Shown here: positions 34,400 to 42,831 of the stretch, piece by piece
Numbering within the stretch: the first letter of the stretch is position 1
How the letters are laid out: each line of letters starts with the position of its first letter
NCBI GenBank assembly: GCA_052117605.1
Contig: JBQKIT010000014.1
Source of the DNA: CAG-791 sp000431495
Lineage (GTDB): Bacteria; Bacillota; Clostridia; Lachnospirales; Lachnospiraceae
Strand: one strand, 5' to 3'
Length of the DNA: 64,000 nucleotides
Position numbers and translations under genes: made by a program
Notes under the pieces: generated by a model
What the model saw: only the letters and a program-made list of their open reading frames with translations
Told to the model about the DNA's origin: nothing
Database searches by the model: none

Positions 34400-35252
34400 G
34401 ACATATCGGGAGCTTTATGAAGAGGGCAGGAGGATTCTGGAACAGGCAGGGCTGCCGGATGCGGCACTGGATGCCAGGTTCCTTCTGGAGGAGGTCTGCG
34501 GAACAAATCTGCAGACTCTTCTTGTTTTTCCGGAGAAGAAGGTGACCGAAGAAGAGGTGAATCAGTATCGTGCCTTTATTCAGAGACGAAAGGACCGCGA
34601 GCCCACCGCGATGATTCTGGGCGAGTGGGATTTCATGGGGCTCACCTTCCGGCTGAATAAGAGCACGCTGATTCCGGAGCAGGATACGGAGGTTCTGGTG
34701 GAGACCGCGTTGGAGGAGCTGAAGCGAAGAGGGCTGGGCGAAGCTCCGCTTCGGATTCTGGATCTGTGCACGGGCTCCGGCTGTATTCTGCTCTCGCTTC
34801 TTCACGAACTGAGAAATGCCGGCGGACTTGGCACGGATTTGTCGGAGGAGGCACTGGAGGCCGCAAGGGAGAATGCCGTCCGCCTTGGCTTGCAGGAGAG
34901 GGCAGCCTTCCGGCAGGGAGATCTCTGGGAGCCTGTCGGAGATGAGAGGTTTGATCTGATCGTATCGAACCCGCCGTACGTTCCAACGGAGGTCATTCCG
35001 ACGCTGGAGCCGGAGGTTCGCTGCGGAGAGCCCTATGCGGCTCTTGACGGAGGAGAGGACGGACTCGTGTTTTACCGCAGGATCATGAGGGAAGCCGCAG
35101 GGCATCTGAAGCCCTCCGGTATTATAATAGTGGAATCGGGATTTGATGAGGCACCGCAGATTGCGGCCCGGATGCAGGATCAGAAGCTTCGGGGAATCCG
35201 GACTGTGAAGGACTACGGCGGTCTGGACCGGGTGGTTCTGGGAGCCTTATAA
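34377..35252 (+). CDS. prmC: Release factor glutamine methyltransferase
   Basis: A 291-residue PrmC (HemK), the SAM-dependent enzyme that methylates the Gln of the GGQ motif in release factors. A helical N-terminal domain (about 1-75) precedes the Rossmann methyltransferase with LDLCTGSGCILLSL (SAM-binding) and the catalytic SNPPYVP motif. The next gene, prfA, encodes its substrate, a conserved pairing. It starts inside the end of the DUF1385 gene (23-base overlap), which implies translational coupling; AAGAGGAG lies about seven bases before the ATG. Confidence 0.95.
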   Translation: MRAEEACKTYRELYEEGRRILEQAGLPDAALDARFLLEEVCGTNLQTLLVFPEKKVTEEEVNQYRAFIQRRKDREPTAMILGEWDFMGLTFRLNKSTLIPEQDTEVLVETALEELKRRGLGEAPLRILDLCTGSGCILLSLLHELRNAGGLGTDLSEEALEAARENAVRLGLQERAAFRQGDLWEPVGDERFDLIVSNPPYVPTEVIPTLEPEVRCGEPYAALDGGEDGLVFYRRIMREAAGHLKPSGIIIVESGFDEAPQIAARMQDQKLRGIRTVKDYGGLDRVVLGAL

Positions 35253-35312
35253 ATCAGGCAGGAATAATCGGCAGAACCGCCTTCGCGGATTTTGCCTCAG
35301 CGAGGTATCAAT

Positions 35313-36398
35313 ATGTTTGAAAAGATGGACTCGGTCCTTCTCCATTATGAAGAGATCGCAAGAGAGCTCGCGATGCCGGAGGTGGTGCAGGATATGGACC
35401 GCTACCGGAAGCTGATGCGGGAGCAGACGGACCTGACGCAGGTGGTGGAAACCTATCGCGCATACCAGAGGGCTGTGCAGGACGTTGCAGATTCACTTGA
35501 GATGATCGATGCGGAGAGCGACCCGGAAATGAAGGAAATGGCAAGGGATGAGCTTGCCGATGCCAAGGAGCGCGTGGAGAAGCTGACGGAAGAGATGAAG
35601 GTGCTTCTTCTTCCGAAGGATCCGAATGACGACAAGAACGTCATCTGTGAAATCCGTGCAGGTGCGGGCGGAGATGAAGCAGCCCTTTTTGCGGCGCAGA
35701 TTTACCGGATGTACGTGCACTATGCGGAGAGCCGCGGCTGGAAGACGGAACTCCTGGATTTTGAAGAGAGCGGCATCGGCGGCATGAAGTTTGTGAACTT
35801 CATGATCATCGGACAGGGAGCCTATTCCCGGATGAAATATGAGAGCGGTGTACACCGGGTGCAGCGCGTTCCGGCGACGGAGTCCCAGGGAAGAATTCAT
35901 ACCTCTACGATTACCGTTGCGGTCATGCCGGAGGTGACGGATGACATCAAGATCGACATTCCGCCGGAGGACGTCCGGATGGATATCACAAGAGCATCCG
36001 GAAACGGCGGACAGGGCGTCAACACGACGGACTCTGCGGTGCGCCTGACGCATCTTCCGACAGGAATTGTCATTTATTCCCAGACGGAGCGTTCTCAGCT
36101 TCAGAATAAGAACAAGGCCTGGGCGCTGCTTCGTTCCAAGCTGTACGATCTGGAGGTGCAGAACCGTCATGACAAGGAGGCGGATCTGCGCAGATCGCAG
36201 ATCGGAACCGGAGACCGCTCAGAGAAAATCCGGACGTATAACTTTCCGCAGTCCCGTGTCACGGACCACAGGATCAAGCTGACGGTATATAATTTAAATG
36301 ACGTGATGAACGGGGATCTGGACGAGATCCTGGATGCGCTGATTGCGGCGGATCAGGCCGCGAAGCTTCTGAAGATGAATCAGGAGGAATCCGCCTGA
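35313..36398 (+). CDS. prfA: Peptide chain release factor 1
   Basis: A 361-residue RF1, which terminates translation at UAA and UAG. The GGQ motif is at 232-234 ([19 protein letters not shown]), and the N-terminal helical domain and the codon-recognition domain ([18 protein letters not shown] onward) are complete. Start 35313 gives a protein that begins [15 protein letters not shown], as in relatives; GAGGT lies nine bases upstream. An in-frame ATG at 35292 would add seven residues. It follows prmC by 60 bases and precedes pheA by 32. Confidence 0.97.
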   Translation: MFEKMDSVLLHYEEIARELAMPEVVQDMDRYRKLMREQTDLTQVVETYRAYQRAVQDVADSLEMIDAESDPEMKEMARDELADAKERVEKLTEEMKVLLLPKDPNDDKNVICEIRAGAGGDEAALFAAQIYRMYVHYAESRGWKTELLDFEESGIGGMKFVNFMIIGQGAYSRMKYESGVHRVQRVPATESQGRIHTSTITVAVMPEVTDDIKIDIPPEDVRMDITRASGNGGQGVNTTDSAVRLTHLPTGIVIYSQTERSQLQNKNKAWALLRSKLYDLEVQNRHDKEADLRRSQIGTGDRSEKIRTYNFPQSRVTDHRIKLTVYNLNDVMNGDLDEILDALIAADQAAKLLKMNQEESA

Positions 36399-36430
36399 GC
36401 GGTGAGAAGCGGACAAGGAGACAGTACAGT

Positions 36431-37558
36431 ATGGGGCTTTTGGAATACAGACAGCAGCTGGATGAAATTGACGCACAGATTGTGAAGCTCTTTGAGGAGA
36501 GGATGTCCATTTCCGAGAAGGTTGCAGAGGATAAGATTCATTCCGGCAAACGGGTTCTGGACAGGAAAAGAGAGCAGGAGAAGCTGGCGACGCTTGCAGG
36601 GCTTGCGGGCTCGGATTTCAACAAAAGGGCGGTACGTGAGCTTTATGAGCAGATTATGGCAATCAGCAGGAAGTGCCAGTATCGTCTGATGGATGATGCG
36701 GGACAGCTTCACGGGCTTCCGTTTATTCCGGTGGATTCGCTGATCGGAGAGAAGACGAGAGTGGCTTATCAGGGAGCTCCCGGAGCGTATTCCGAGGCGG
36801 CCATGAAGGAATTCTTCGGGGAGAACATTGACAACTTCCATGTGGAGACCTTCCGCGATGCGATGAGTGCAATTGAGGAGGGCGCGGCAGACTATGCGGT
36901 GCTTCCGATTGAGAATTCCACGGCAGGAATCGTGTCCCAGAATTATGATCTCCTCTTTGAATTTGAGAATTACATCGTCGGGGAACAGATCCTTCCGATC
37001 CGGCATTGCCTGATGGGAATTCCGGGGACCACCACGGAGAGCATCCGCACGGTTTACTCCCATGCACAGTCTCTGATGCAGAGCGAGCATTATCTGGACC
37101 AGCATCCGGAATGGCAGCAGGTCGGCATGCAGAACAACGCCTACGCGGCGGAGAAGGTTGCAAGAGATCAGGATATCACGAAGGCGGCGATCGGCTCGGA
37201 GTATGCGGCAAAGGCCTATGGGCTGGAGATCCTTGCGGAGGGAATCAACGATTCGGACAACAACTCCACTCGTTTTATCATTGTGACCAACCGGAAGGTT
37301 TTCCTTCGCGGAGCAGGGAAAATATCCATCGTACTCGAAACGGAGCACGAAAGCGGAGCGCTGTACCGCGTGCTGTCGCATTTTATCTACAACGATCTGA
37401 ATATGACCAAAATCGAGAGCCGGCCGATTCGTGACCGCAGCTTTGAATACCGCTTTTTCATTGATTTTGAGGGAAATCTTCAGGACGGCGCTGTGAGAAA
37501 TGCGCTGAGAGGCCTTCGGGATGAAGCGAAGAACCTGAAGGTTCTCGGAAACTATTGA
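36431..37558 (+). CDS. pheA: Bifunctional chorismate mutase/prephenate dehydratase
   Basis: A 375-residue P-protein that turns chorismate into phenylpyruvate for phenylalanine. The chorismate mutase helix bundle covers about 1-90 (LLEYRQQLDEIDAQIVKLFEERM). The prephenate dehydratase domain runs about 108-290, with VAYQGAPGAYSEAA, LPIENSTAGIV and the catalytic NDSDNNSTRFIIV motif. The C-terminal ACT domain, with GALYRVLSHF and the Phe-binding ESRPI motif, gives end-product inhibition. Fusion and length are typical. No attenuator or T-box is visible in the 32-base gap after prfA. Confidence 0.95.
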   Translation: MGLLEYRQQLDEIDAQIVKLFEERMSISEKVAEDKIHSGKRVLDRKREQEKLATLAGLAGSDFNKRAVRELYEQIMAISRKCQYRLMDDAGQLHGLPFIPVDSLIGEKTRVAYQGAPGAYSEAAMKEFFGENIDNFHVETFRDAMSAIEEGAADYAVLPIENSTAGIVSQNYDLLFEFENYIVGEQILPIRHCLMGIPGTTTESIRTVYSHAQSLMQSEHYLDQHPEWQQVGMQNNAYAAEKVARDQDITKAAIGSEYAAKAYGLEILAEGINDSDNNSTRFIIVTNRKVFLRGAGKISIVLETEHESGALYRVLSHFIYNDLNMTKIESRPIRDRSFEYRFFIDFEGNLQDGAVRNALRGLRDEAKNLKVLGNY

Positions 37559-37610
37559 GTCTGGCGAAGCATCGGCGGATACCAGCATCTAAGAAAGGAA
37601 CAGGAAAACG

Positions 37611-38936
37611 ATGAGGCAGAAGGAGTGTATTCTTTATCGGAACTTCGAAAATGAGGAGCTGCTGGATAAAATGACGCAGGTCATCGAGGAGGGAGAACGT
37701 GAGCTTGTCGACTCCGCATTGGATCCCGGCAGTGAGAAAATCAGAGAAAAGCTGTACGACTGCATTTCACTTCTTCTGAAGGAGGCCGGAAATAACGGCT
37801 TTTACGGAAATCTCTGGCATGACTATCTGGCAGGCCTTCTGGTCGGACATGAGAACAGCTACTCCATGGCCTGTGAAATCCGCGGCGCTGTGGGCGGAAG
37901 CATCAATGAGGCGGCGCTGCATGACATCCGGATCTTCAAGGAATATTTTGACTTTGATTTTACAAGAATCATGCAGGGATTTCATGTTCCTGAGTTATCG
38001 ATAGTACTTGACTATCAGCCGTCCGGAAATGAGAGCAAGGCCTACAACACCAGAATCCGCGACCGGATCTGCACGCTGGCGAAGCAGTTTGAATCGGCGG
38101 AAAGTGCAGAGGAGATGAAGGATTTCCTTACGGCATTTTACAAAGAATACGGCGTCGGGATGTTCGGGCTGCATAAGGCCTTTCGGATTGAGCATGATGA
38201 AGCCGGAGAATTTGCAGGACAGACAAGAATTGTGCCGGTGAAGAACATTCTTCATGTCTACATGAAGGATCTGGTCGGATATGAGATTGCGAAGAAGAAG
38301 CTGATTGAGAACACGGAGGCCTTTGTAGAAGGAAAGCCTGCCAATAACTGCCTGCTTTACGGCGAGGCGGGAACCGGCAAATCGTCGAGCATCAAGGCAA
38401 TTGCCAATGAGTATTATGAGCGGGGACTTCGGATTATTGAGGTGAGCCGGTACCAGTTCCGCGATCTCAACAATGTCATTGCCCGCATCAAGAACCGGAA
38501 TTATAAGTTCGTTCTGTACATGGATGACCTTTCCTTCGAAGAGAACGAGACGGAGTATAAATATCTGAAGGCGGTCATTGAGGGCGGCCTTGAGAAAAAG
38601 CCTGCCAACGTTCTGATTTATGCAACGAGCAATCGCAGACATCTGGTTCGGGAGAGCTTCCATGACCGCGACGGCGTGGAGTTTTCCGACAAGCACGGCG
38701 GAGATACCGTACAGGAGAAGCTGTCTCTGGCAAACCGCTTCGGAGTATCGATCTATTACGGCGCTCCGACCTATGAAGAGTATCATGAAATTGTGGCGGA
38801 GCTGGCAGCCCGTCACGGCATTGAGATGGAGCCTGCGGAGCTGAAGAAGCTGGCAACCCAATGGGAGATGAATCATGGCGGTCTTTCCGGAAGAACCGCA
38901 CAGCAGTTCATCGATCACCTGCTCGGGACCTGCTGA
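37611..38936 (+). CDS. DUF815 AAA-type ATPase
   Basis: A 441-residue protein with a C-terminal DUF815 AAA+ module. Walker A is LLYGEAGTGKSSSIKAIANEY (about 243-262), Walker B is FVLYMDDLSFEENE, and a sensor-like YATSNRRHLVRESF follows. The first 200 residues are helical, with no recognised domain. The family is widespread in Clostridia and E. coli but has no well-defined function; the ATPase layout resembles DnaA/ClpX-type machines. It sits 52 bases after pheA, with AAAGGA upstream of the ATG, and is followed 81 bases later by ppx. No physical link to either neighbour is evident. Confidence 0.87.
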   Translation: MRQKECILYRNFENEELLDKMTQVIEEGERELVDSALDPGSEKIREKLYDCISLLLKEAGNNGFYGNLWHDYLAGLLVGHENSYSMACEIRGAVGGSINEAALHDIRIFKEYFDFDFTRIMQGFHVPELSIVLDYQPSGNESKAYNTRIRDRICTLAKQFESAESAEEMKDFLTAFYKEYGVGMFGLHKAFRIEHDEAGEFAGQTRIVPVKNILHVYMKDLVGYEIAKKKLIENTEAFVEGKPANNCLLYGEAGTGKSSSIKAIANEYYERGLRIIEVSRYQFRDLNNVIARIKNRNYKFVLYMDDLSFEENETEYKYLKAVIEGGLEKKPANVLIYATSNRRHLVRESFHDRDGVEFSDKHGGDTVQEKLSLANRFGVSIYYGAPTYEEYHEIVAELAARHGIEMEPAELKKLATQWEMNHGGLSGRTAQQFIDHLLGTC

Positions 38937-39017
38937 TCAGAGGGCAGCGATACAGAATGAGAAAAGAGCCGGAGAATGTCTGTGAGACGACGGCTCTTGC
39001 CGGAAGGGGGTTCGCTT

Positions 39018-40541
39018 ATGGCAATACGCACATTTGCAGCGATTGATGTAGGAAGCTATGAGCTTGGAATGAAAATATTCGAGGTTTCCCGTACCAGGGG
39101 AATCCGGGAGATCGATCATGTGGTGCGCAAGATTGATCTGGGAAGCGAGACCTATGCGACCGGCAAGCTCTCTCTTCACCGCATCCAGGAGGTGCGGGAT
39201 ATTCTGAAGGAATACCGGAAGATCATGGATACCTACCGGGTGGAGGAGTATCAGGCGTATGGCACCTCGGCGATCCGGGAGATGACGAATGCCTCCATCA
39301 TCCTTTCTCAGTGGGAGGAGGAAACCGGAATCCGGATTGATGTGCTGACAAACTCCGAGCAGCGCTTTCTGGATGTCAAATCCGTGGCCTATCGCGGAAA
39401 AAATTTCGATCGCATTGTGTCCGAGGGCTGTGCCATTGTAGACATCGGAGGCAGCAGCATTCAGATTTCTCTGTTTGAGAACGGCGTTCTGCAGTCGACA
39501 CAGAATCTGAAGCTGGGGGTTCTCCGGATCCGTGAACAGCTTCGCCATATTGATGCAAGGCGCTCCCAGCTGGAGAAGCTGATCGGTGAAATCGTAAACT
39601 CGCAGATGCAGGTATTCACGGATCTGTATCTGGGGGAACGAAGCTTTCCGAATATCATCGTCATTGACGATTATCTTTCTTCGTTTCTGGAGTCGCAGGG
39701 ACGGGATCTCATCGATGTGGGACAGTTTCGTTCCTTCGCGGAGTATTTCTCGGAGAACTCCTCCAGTGAGCTTGCGAGAGAGTTCCGGATGAGCGAAGAG
39801 GGAATTTTCCTTCTTCATATTTCCGGTGCGATGATGCAGTGTATTATCGATGCTCTGGGAGCGGTGAGAGTGTATGCTCCCGGCGTTACGCTTGCAGACG
39901 GAATTGTGTATGAATACGCGGAGAATAAGAAGATCCTCCCTCCCAGTCATGATTTCGAGGAAGATATTCTTGCCTGTGCGCGCAGCATCTCCGGAAGATA
40001 CCGCGGAAATGCGGAAAGAGGACAGTCGCTGGATCTTATATCCATGAAGATTTTCGATGCGACGAAGAAGATCCACGGCCTTGGCAAAAGAGAGCGCTTT
40101 CTTCTGCGCCTTGCCTGCATTCTGCATGACTGCGGCAAATATGTTTCGATTGCCAATGTTTCGGAGTGCTCCTACAACATCATTATGCGGACGGAGATCA
40201 TCGGAATTTCACACATTGAGCGTGAAATTGTGGCGAAGGTCGTTCTTTACAATCACAGCGATTTTGTTTATTACGAGCAGCAGAATACCGCATCGGATCT
40301 GGATCGTGATGCTTATCTTACCATCACGAAGCTGACGGCCATTCTGCGTCTTGCAAACGGTCTGGACCGCACACATAAAAAGAAGCTGGATGACATGCGC
40401 GTCAGTGTTCGCGAGGACCAGCTGATTATTTCGGCAAGAAGCGGCGTGGATCTGACGCTGGAGAAGGCACTGTTTCAGGCCAGAGCAGGATTTTTTACGG
40501 AAATATTCGGTATTGTCCCGGTGATCCGGCAGCGAAGATGA
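39018..40541 (+). CDS. ppx: Ppx/GppA phosphatase with C-terminal HD domain
   Basis: A 507-residue exopolyphosphatase/guanosine pentaphosphatase. The actin-like Ppx/GppA fold (FAAIDVGSYELGMKIFE, the phosphate-binding GTSAIREMTNA and CAIVDIGGSSIQIS) covers about 1-300. A C-terminal HD-type domain follows with LACILHDCGKY and the YNHSDF region. The enzyme shortens polyphosphate chains or converts pppGpp to ppGpp. Start 39018 is favoured by GGAAGGGGG upstream; an ATG at 38976 would place the start inside a hairpin (38964-38998). Polyphosphate kinase follows after 22 bases, so synthesis and breakdown are paired. Confidence 0.9.
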   Translation: MAIRTFAAIDVGSYELGMKIFEVSRTRGIREIDHVVRKIDLGSETYATGKLSLHRIQEVRDILKEYRKIMDTYRVEEYQAYGTSAIREMTNASIILSQWEEETGIRIDVLTNSEQRFLDVKSVAYRGKNFDRIVSEGCAIVDIGGSSIQISLFENGVLQSTQNLKLGVLRIREQLRHIDARRSQLEKLIGEIVNSQMQVFTDLYLGERSFPNIIVIDDYLSSFLESQGRDLIDVGQFRSFAEYFSENSSSELAREFRMSEEGIFLLHISGAMMQCIIDALGAVRVYAPGVTLADGIVYEYAENKKILPPSHDFEEDILACARSISGRYRGNAERGQSLDLISMKIFDATKKIHGLGKRERFLLRLACILHDCGKYVSIANVSECSYNIIMRTEIIGISHIEREIVAKVVLYNHSDFVYYEQQNTASDLDRDAYLTITKLTAILRLANGLDRTHKKKLDDMRVSVREDQLIISARSGVDLTLEKALFQARAGFFTEIFGIVPVIRQRR

Positions 40542-40563
40542 TCGTTTCGGCAGGAGGAATGTC

Positions 40564-42828
40564 ATGTCAGAGAAGAAGAGAAGCAAGAAAGAAAGCAGTC
40601 CGGAGGGAATCCTCTGGCGCAGCCCTGAATATTATTTCAACCGGGAGCTGTCCTGGCTCCAGTTTGACAGAAGATGTCTGGCAGAGGCAAGGAGCAAGGA
40701 AAATCCCCTGATGGAGCGGCTGAATTTCCTGTCCATTACGGCCTCCAATCTGGATGAATTCTTCATGGTGCGTGTTGCATCCCTGCAGGATATGTGCACG
40801 GCCGGATATACGAAGAGGGACATTGCCGGGATGACAGCGGGAGAGCAGCTGGAAGCGATTCTTCGCGATGCGCATGATTTTGTTGACATGCAGTATTCGA
40901 CGCTGAACCGTCAGCTCCTTCCTGCTCTTCGGGAAGAGGGAATTACGATTCTTACCGGAATTCAGCAGCTGACAGCGGAAGAGAAGGACTTTGTAGAGGA
41001 GTATTTTCAGACCGAGGTTTACCCGGTTATCACTCCGATGGCAGTGGATTCTTCCCGGCCATTTCCGCTGATTCTGAATAAGTCGCTGAATCTGGGGGCG
41101 CTTTTAAAGCGCAAGGAGAATGCCGGCAGAGGAATTCTGACGCACACGAAGAAATCCAGAAAAGCGCTGAAGAGTGAGGAGGAAAATCTTGAATTTGCAA
41201 CCGTTCAGGTTCCTTCGGTTCTTCCCCGTCTGATCCGGCTTCCGGAGGATGCGGCGGTCTGCTCCGGGGCAAAGCAGGACGGCCATGTGCCGGTTCGCGT
41301 GATCCTTCTGGAGACGGTCATTCGTGACTACATCGGAGAGCTCTTCCAGAGCTACGACGTGGTATGCACGGCACCATTCCGCATTATGCGTAATGCCGAT
41401 ATGGACATTGATGAGGATGAGGCAGAGGATCTTCTGAAGGAGATCGAGAAATCGCTGAAGCAGAGAAGACACGGAGAAGCCATCCGACTGGAAATTGAGG
41501 CGGGAGCAGACCCGAGACTTGTTCAGATTCTGGAGGAAGAGCTGCGGCTGGATGAGAAGGAGGTGTTCCGGATTGACGGCCCTCTGGATCTGACCTATCT
41601 TTCCAAGGTGCGGAAGGTGGAAGGCTTTGAAGACCTTCATGAGCATCGCTATCTTCCGCCGCAGGAGGTTCCGGAGCTGCCTGCAGGCTGTGATATTTTT
41701 GCACAGATCCGGAAGGGCGATATTTTCCTGAGCCATCCGTATGAGACCTTCCAGCCGGTGGTTGACTTTATTGCAAAGGCAGCAGTGGACCCCGATGTTC
41801 TGGCCATCAAGCAGACACTGTACCGTGTCAGCGGCAACTCGCCGATCATTGCGGCGCTGGCAAAGGCGGCCGACAACGGCAAGCAGGTGACGGTTCTGGT
41901 TGAGCTGAAGGCAAGGTTTGATGAGGAAAACAACATTGTCTGGGCGAGAATGCTGGAGAAGGCAGGCTGCCATGTTATTTACGGTCTGGTCGGCCTGAAG
42001 ACGCACTCCAAGATTACACTTGTCGTCCGCCGCGAGGAGGATGGCATCCGTCGCTATGTCCACCTGGCAACGGGCAACTATAACGACACCACGGCCAAGC
42101 TCTATACGGATGTGGGACTGATGACCTGCAAGGAGCCGTTCGGAGAGGATGCGACCGCTGTCTTTAACATGCTGAGCGGATATTCCGAGCCGAGATCCTG
42201 GAATCGCCTGATTCTGGCGCCGCTCTGGCTGAAGGACCGGTTTGTTTATCTGATCGGGAGAGAAGCGGAGAATGCGCAGAAGGGTGAGCCGGCACGGATT
42301 GTTGCGAAGATGAATTCACTCTGTGATCCGGACATCATCGAAGCACTCTACAAGGCGAGTGCGGCGGGTGTGAAGATTGAGCTGATTGTCCGCGGAATCT
42401 GCTGTTTAAAGAGCGGAATTCCCGGCGTCTCCGAGAATATTACAGTGCGCTCCATTGTCGGAAACTTCCTGGAGCATGCAAGAATCTTCATGTTTGAAAA
42501 TGCAGGGCACCCGGAGTTCTTTGCAGGCTCTGCGGACTGGATGCCAAGAAATCTGGATCGCCGTGTGGAGATTGTATTCCCGCTGGAGGATGAGAAGGTG
42601 AAGGAAAAGGCCTGGCACATTCTGGAGACGGAGCTTGCCGACACGGAACAGGCGAGCATTCTGCAGCCGGACGGCACCTATGAGAAGGTGGACCGTCGCG
42701 GCAAGACCAAGGTAAATTCCCAGCTGATCTTCTGTGAAGAAGCGGCAGAGGCGGCAAGAAAGGCCCGCGCTGTGATCACAGAGCAGAGAACCTTCATCCC
42801 GGAAGAGCACCGGGAGACGGAGAACTGA
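40564..42828 (+). CDS. ppk1: Polyphosphate kinase 1
   Basis: A 754-residue PPK1, which polymerises phosphate from ATP into polyphosphate and can run in reverse. Domains: N-terminal helical (YYFNRELSWLQFDRRCLAEA), head domain, and two phospholipase D-like C-terminal domains. The phosphorylated His lies in KTHSKITLVVRR, with RYVHLATGNYNDTTAKLYTD after it, and the second conserved region is FAGSADWMPRNLDRRVEIV. AGGAGG precedes the ATG. It is 22 bases behind ppx, and only three bases separate its stop from the stop of the convergent PHP-HAD gene. Confidence 0.96.
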   Translation: MSEKKRSKKESSPEGILWRSPEYYFNRELSWLQFDRRCLAEARSKENPLMERLNFLSITASNLDEFFMVRVASLQDMCTAGYTKRDIAGMTAGEQLEAILRDAHDFVDMQYSTLNRQLLPALREEGITILTGIQQLTAEEKDFVEEYFQTEVYPVITPMAVDSSRPFPLILNKSLNLGALLKRKENAGRGILTHTKKSRKALKSEEENLEFATVQVPSVLPRLIRLPEDAAVCSGAKQDGHVPVRVILLETVIRDYIGELFQSYDVVCTAPFRIMRNADMDIDEDEAEDLLKEIEKSLKQRRHGEAIRLEIEAGADPRLVQILEEELRLDEKEVFRIDGPLDLTYLSKVRKVEGFEDLHEHRYLPPQEVPELPAGCDIFAQIRKGDIFLSHPYETFQPVVDFIAKAAVDPDVLAIKQTLYRVSGNSPIIAALAKAADNGKQVTVLVELKARFDEENNIVWARMLEKAGCHVIYGLVGLKTHSKITLVVRREEDGIRRYVHLATGNYNDTTAKLYTDVGLMTCKEPFGEDATAVFNMLSGYSEPRSWNRLILAPLWLKDRFVYLIGREAENAQKGEPARIVAKMNSLCDPDIIEALYKASAAGVKIELIVRGICCLKSGIPGVSENITVRSIVGNFLEHARIFMFENAGHPEFFAGSADWMPRNLDRRVEIVFPLEDEKVKEKAWHILETELADTEQASILQPDGTYEKVDRRGKTKVNSQLIFCEEAAEAARKARAVITEQRTFIPEEHRETEN

Positions 42829-42831
42829 GCG

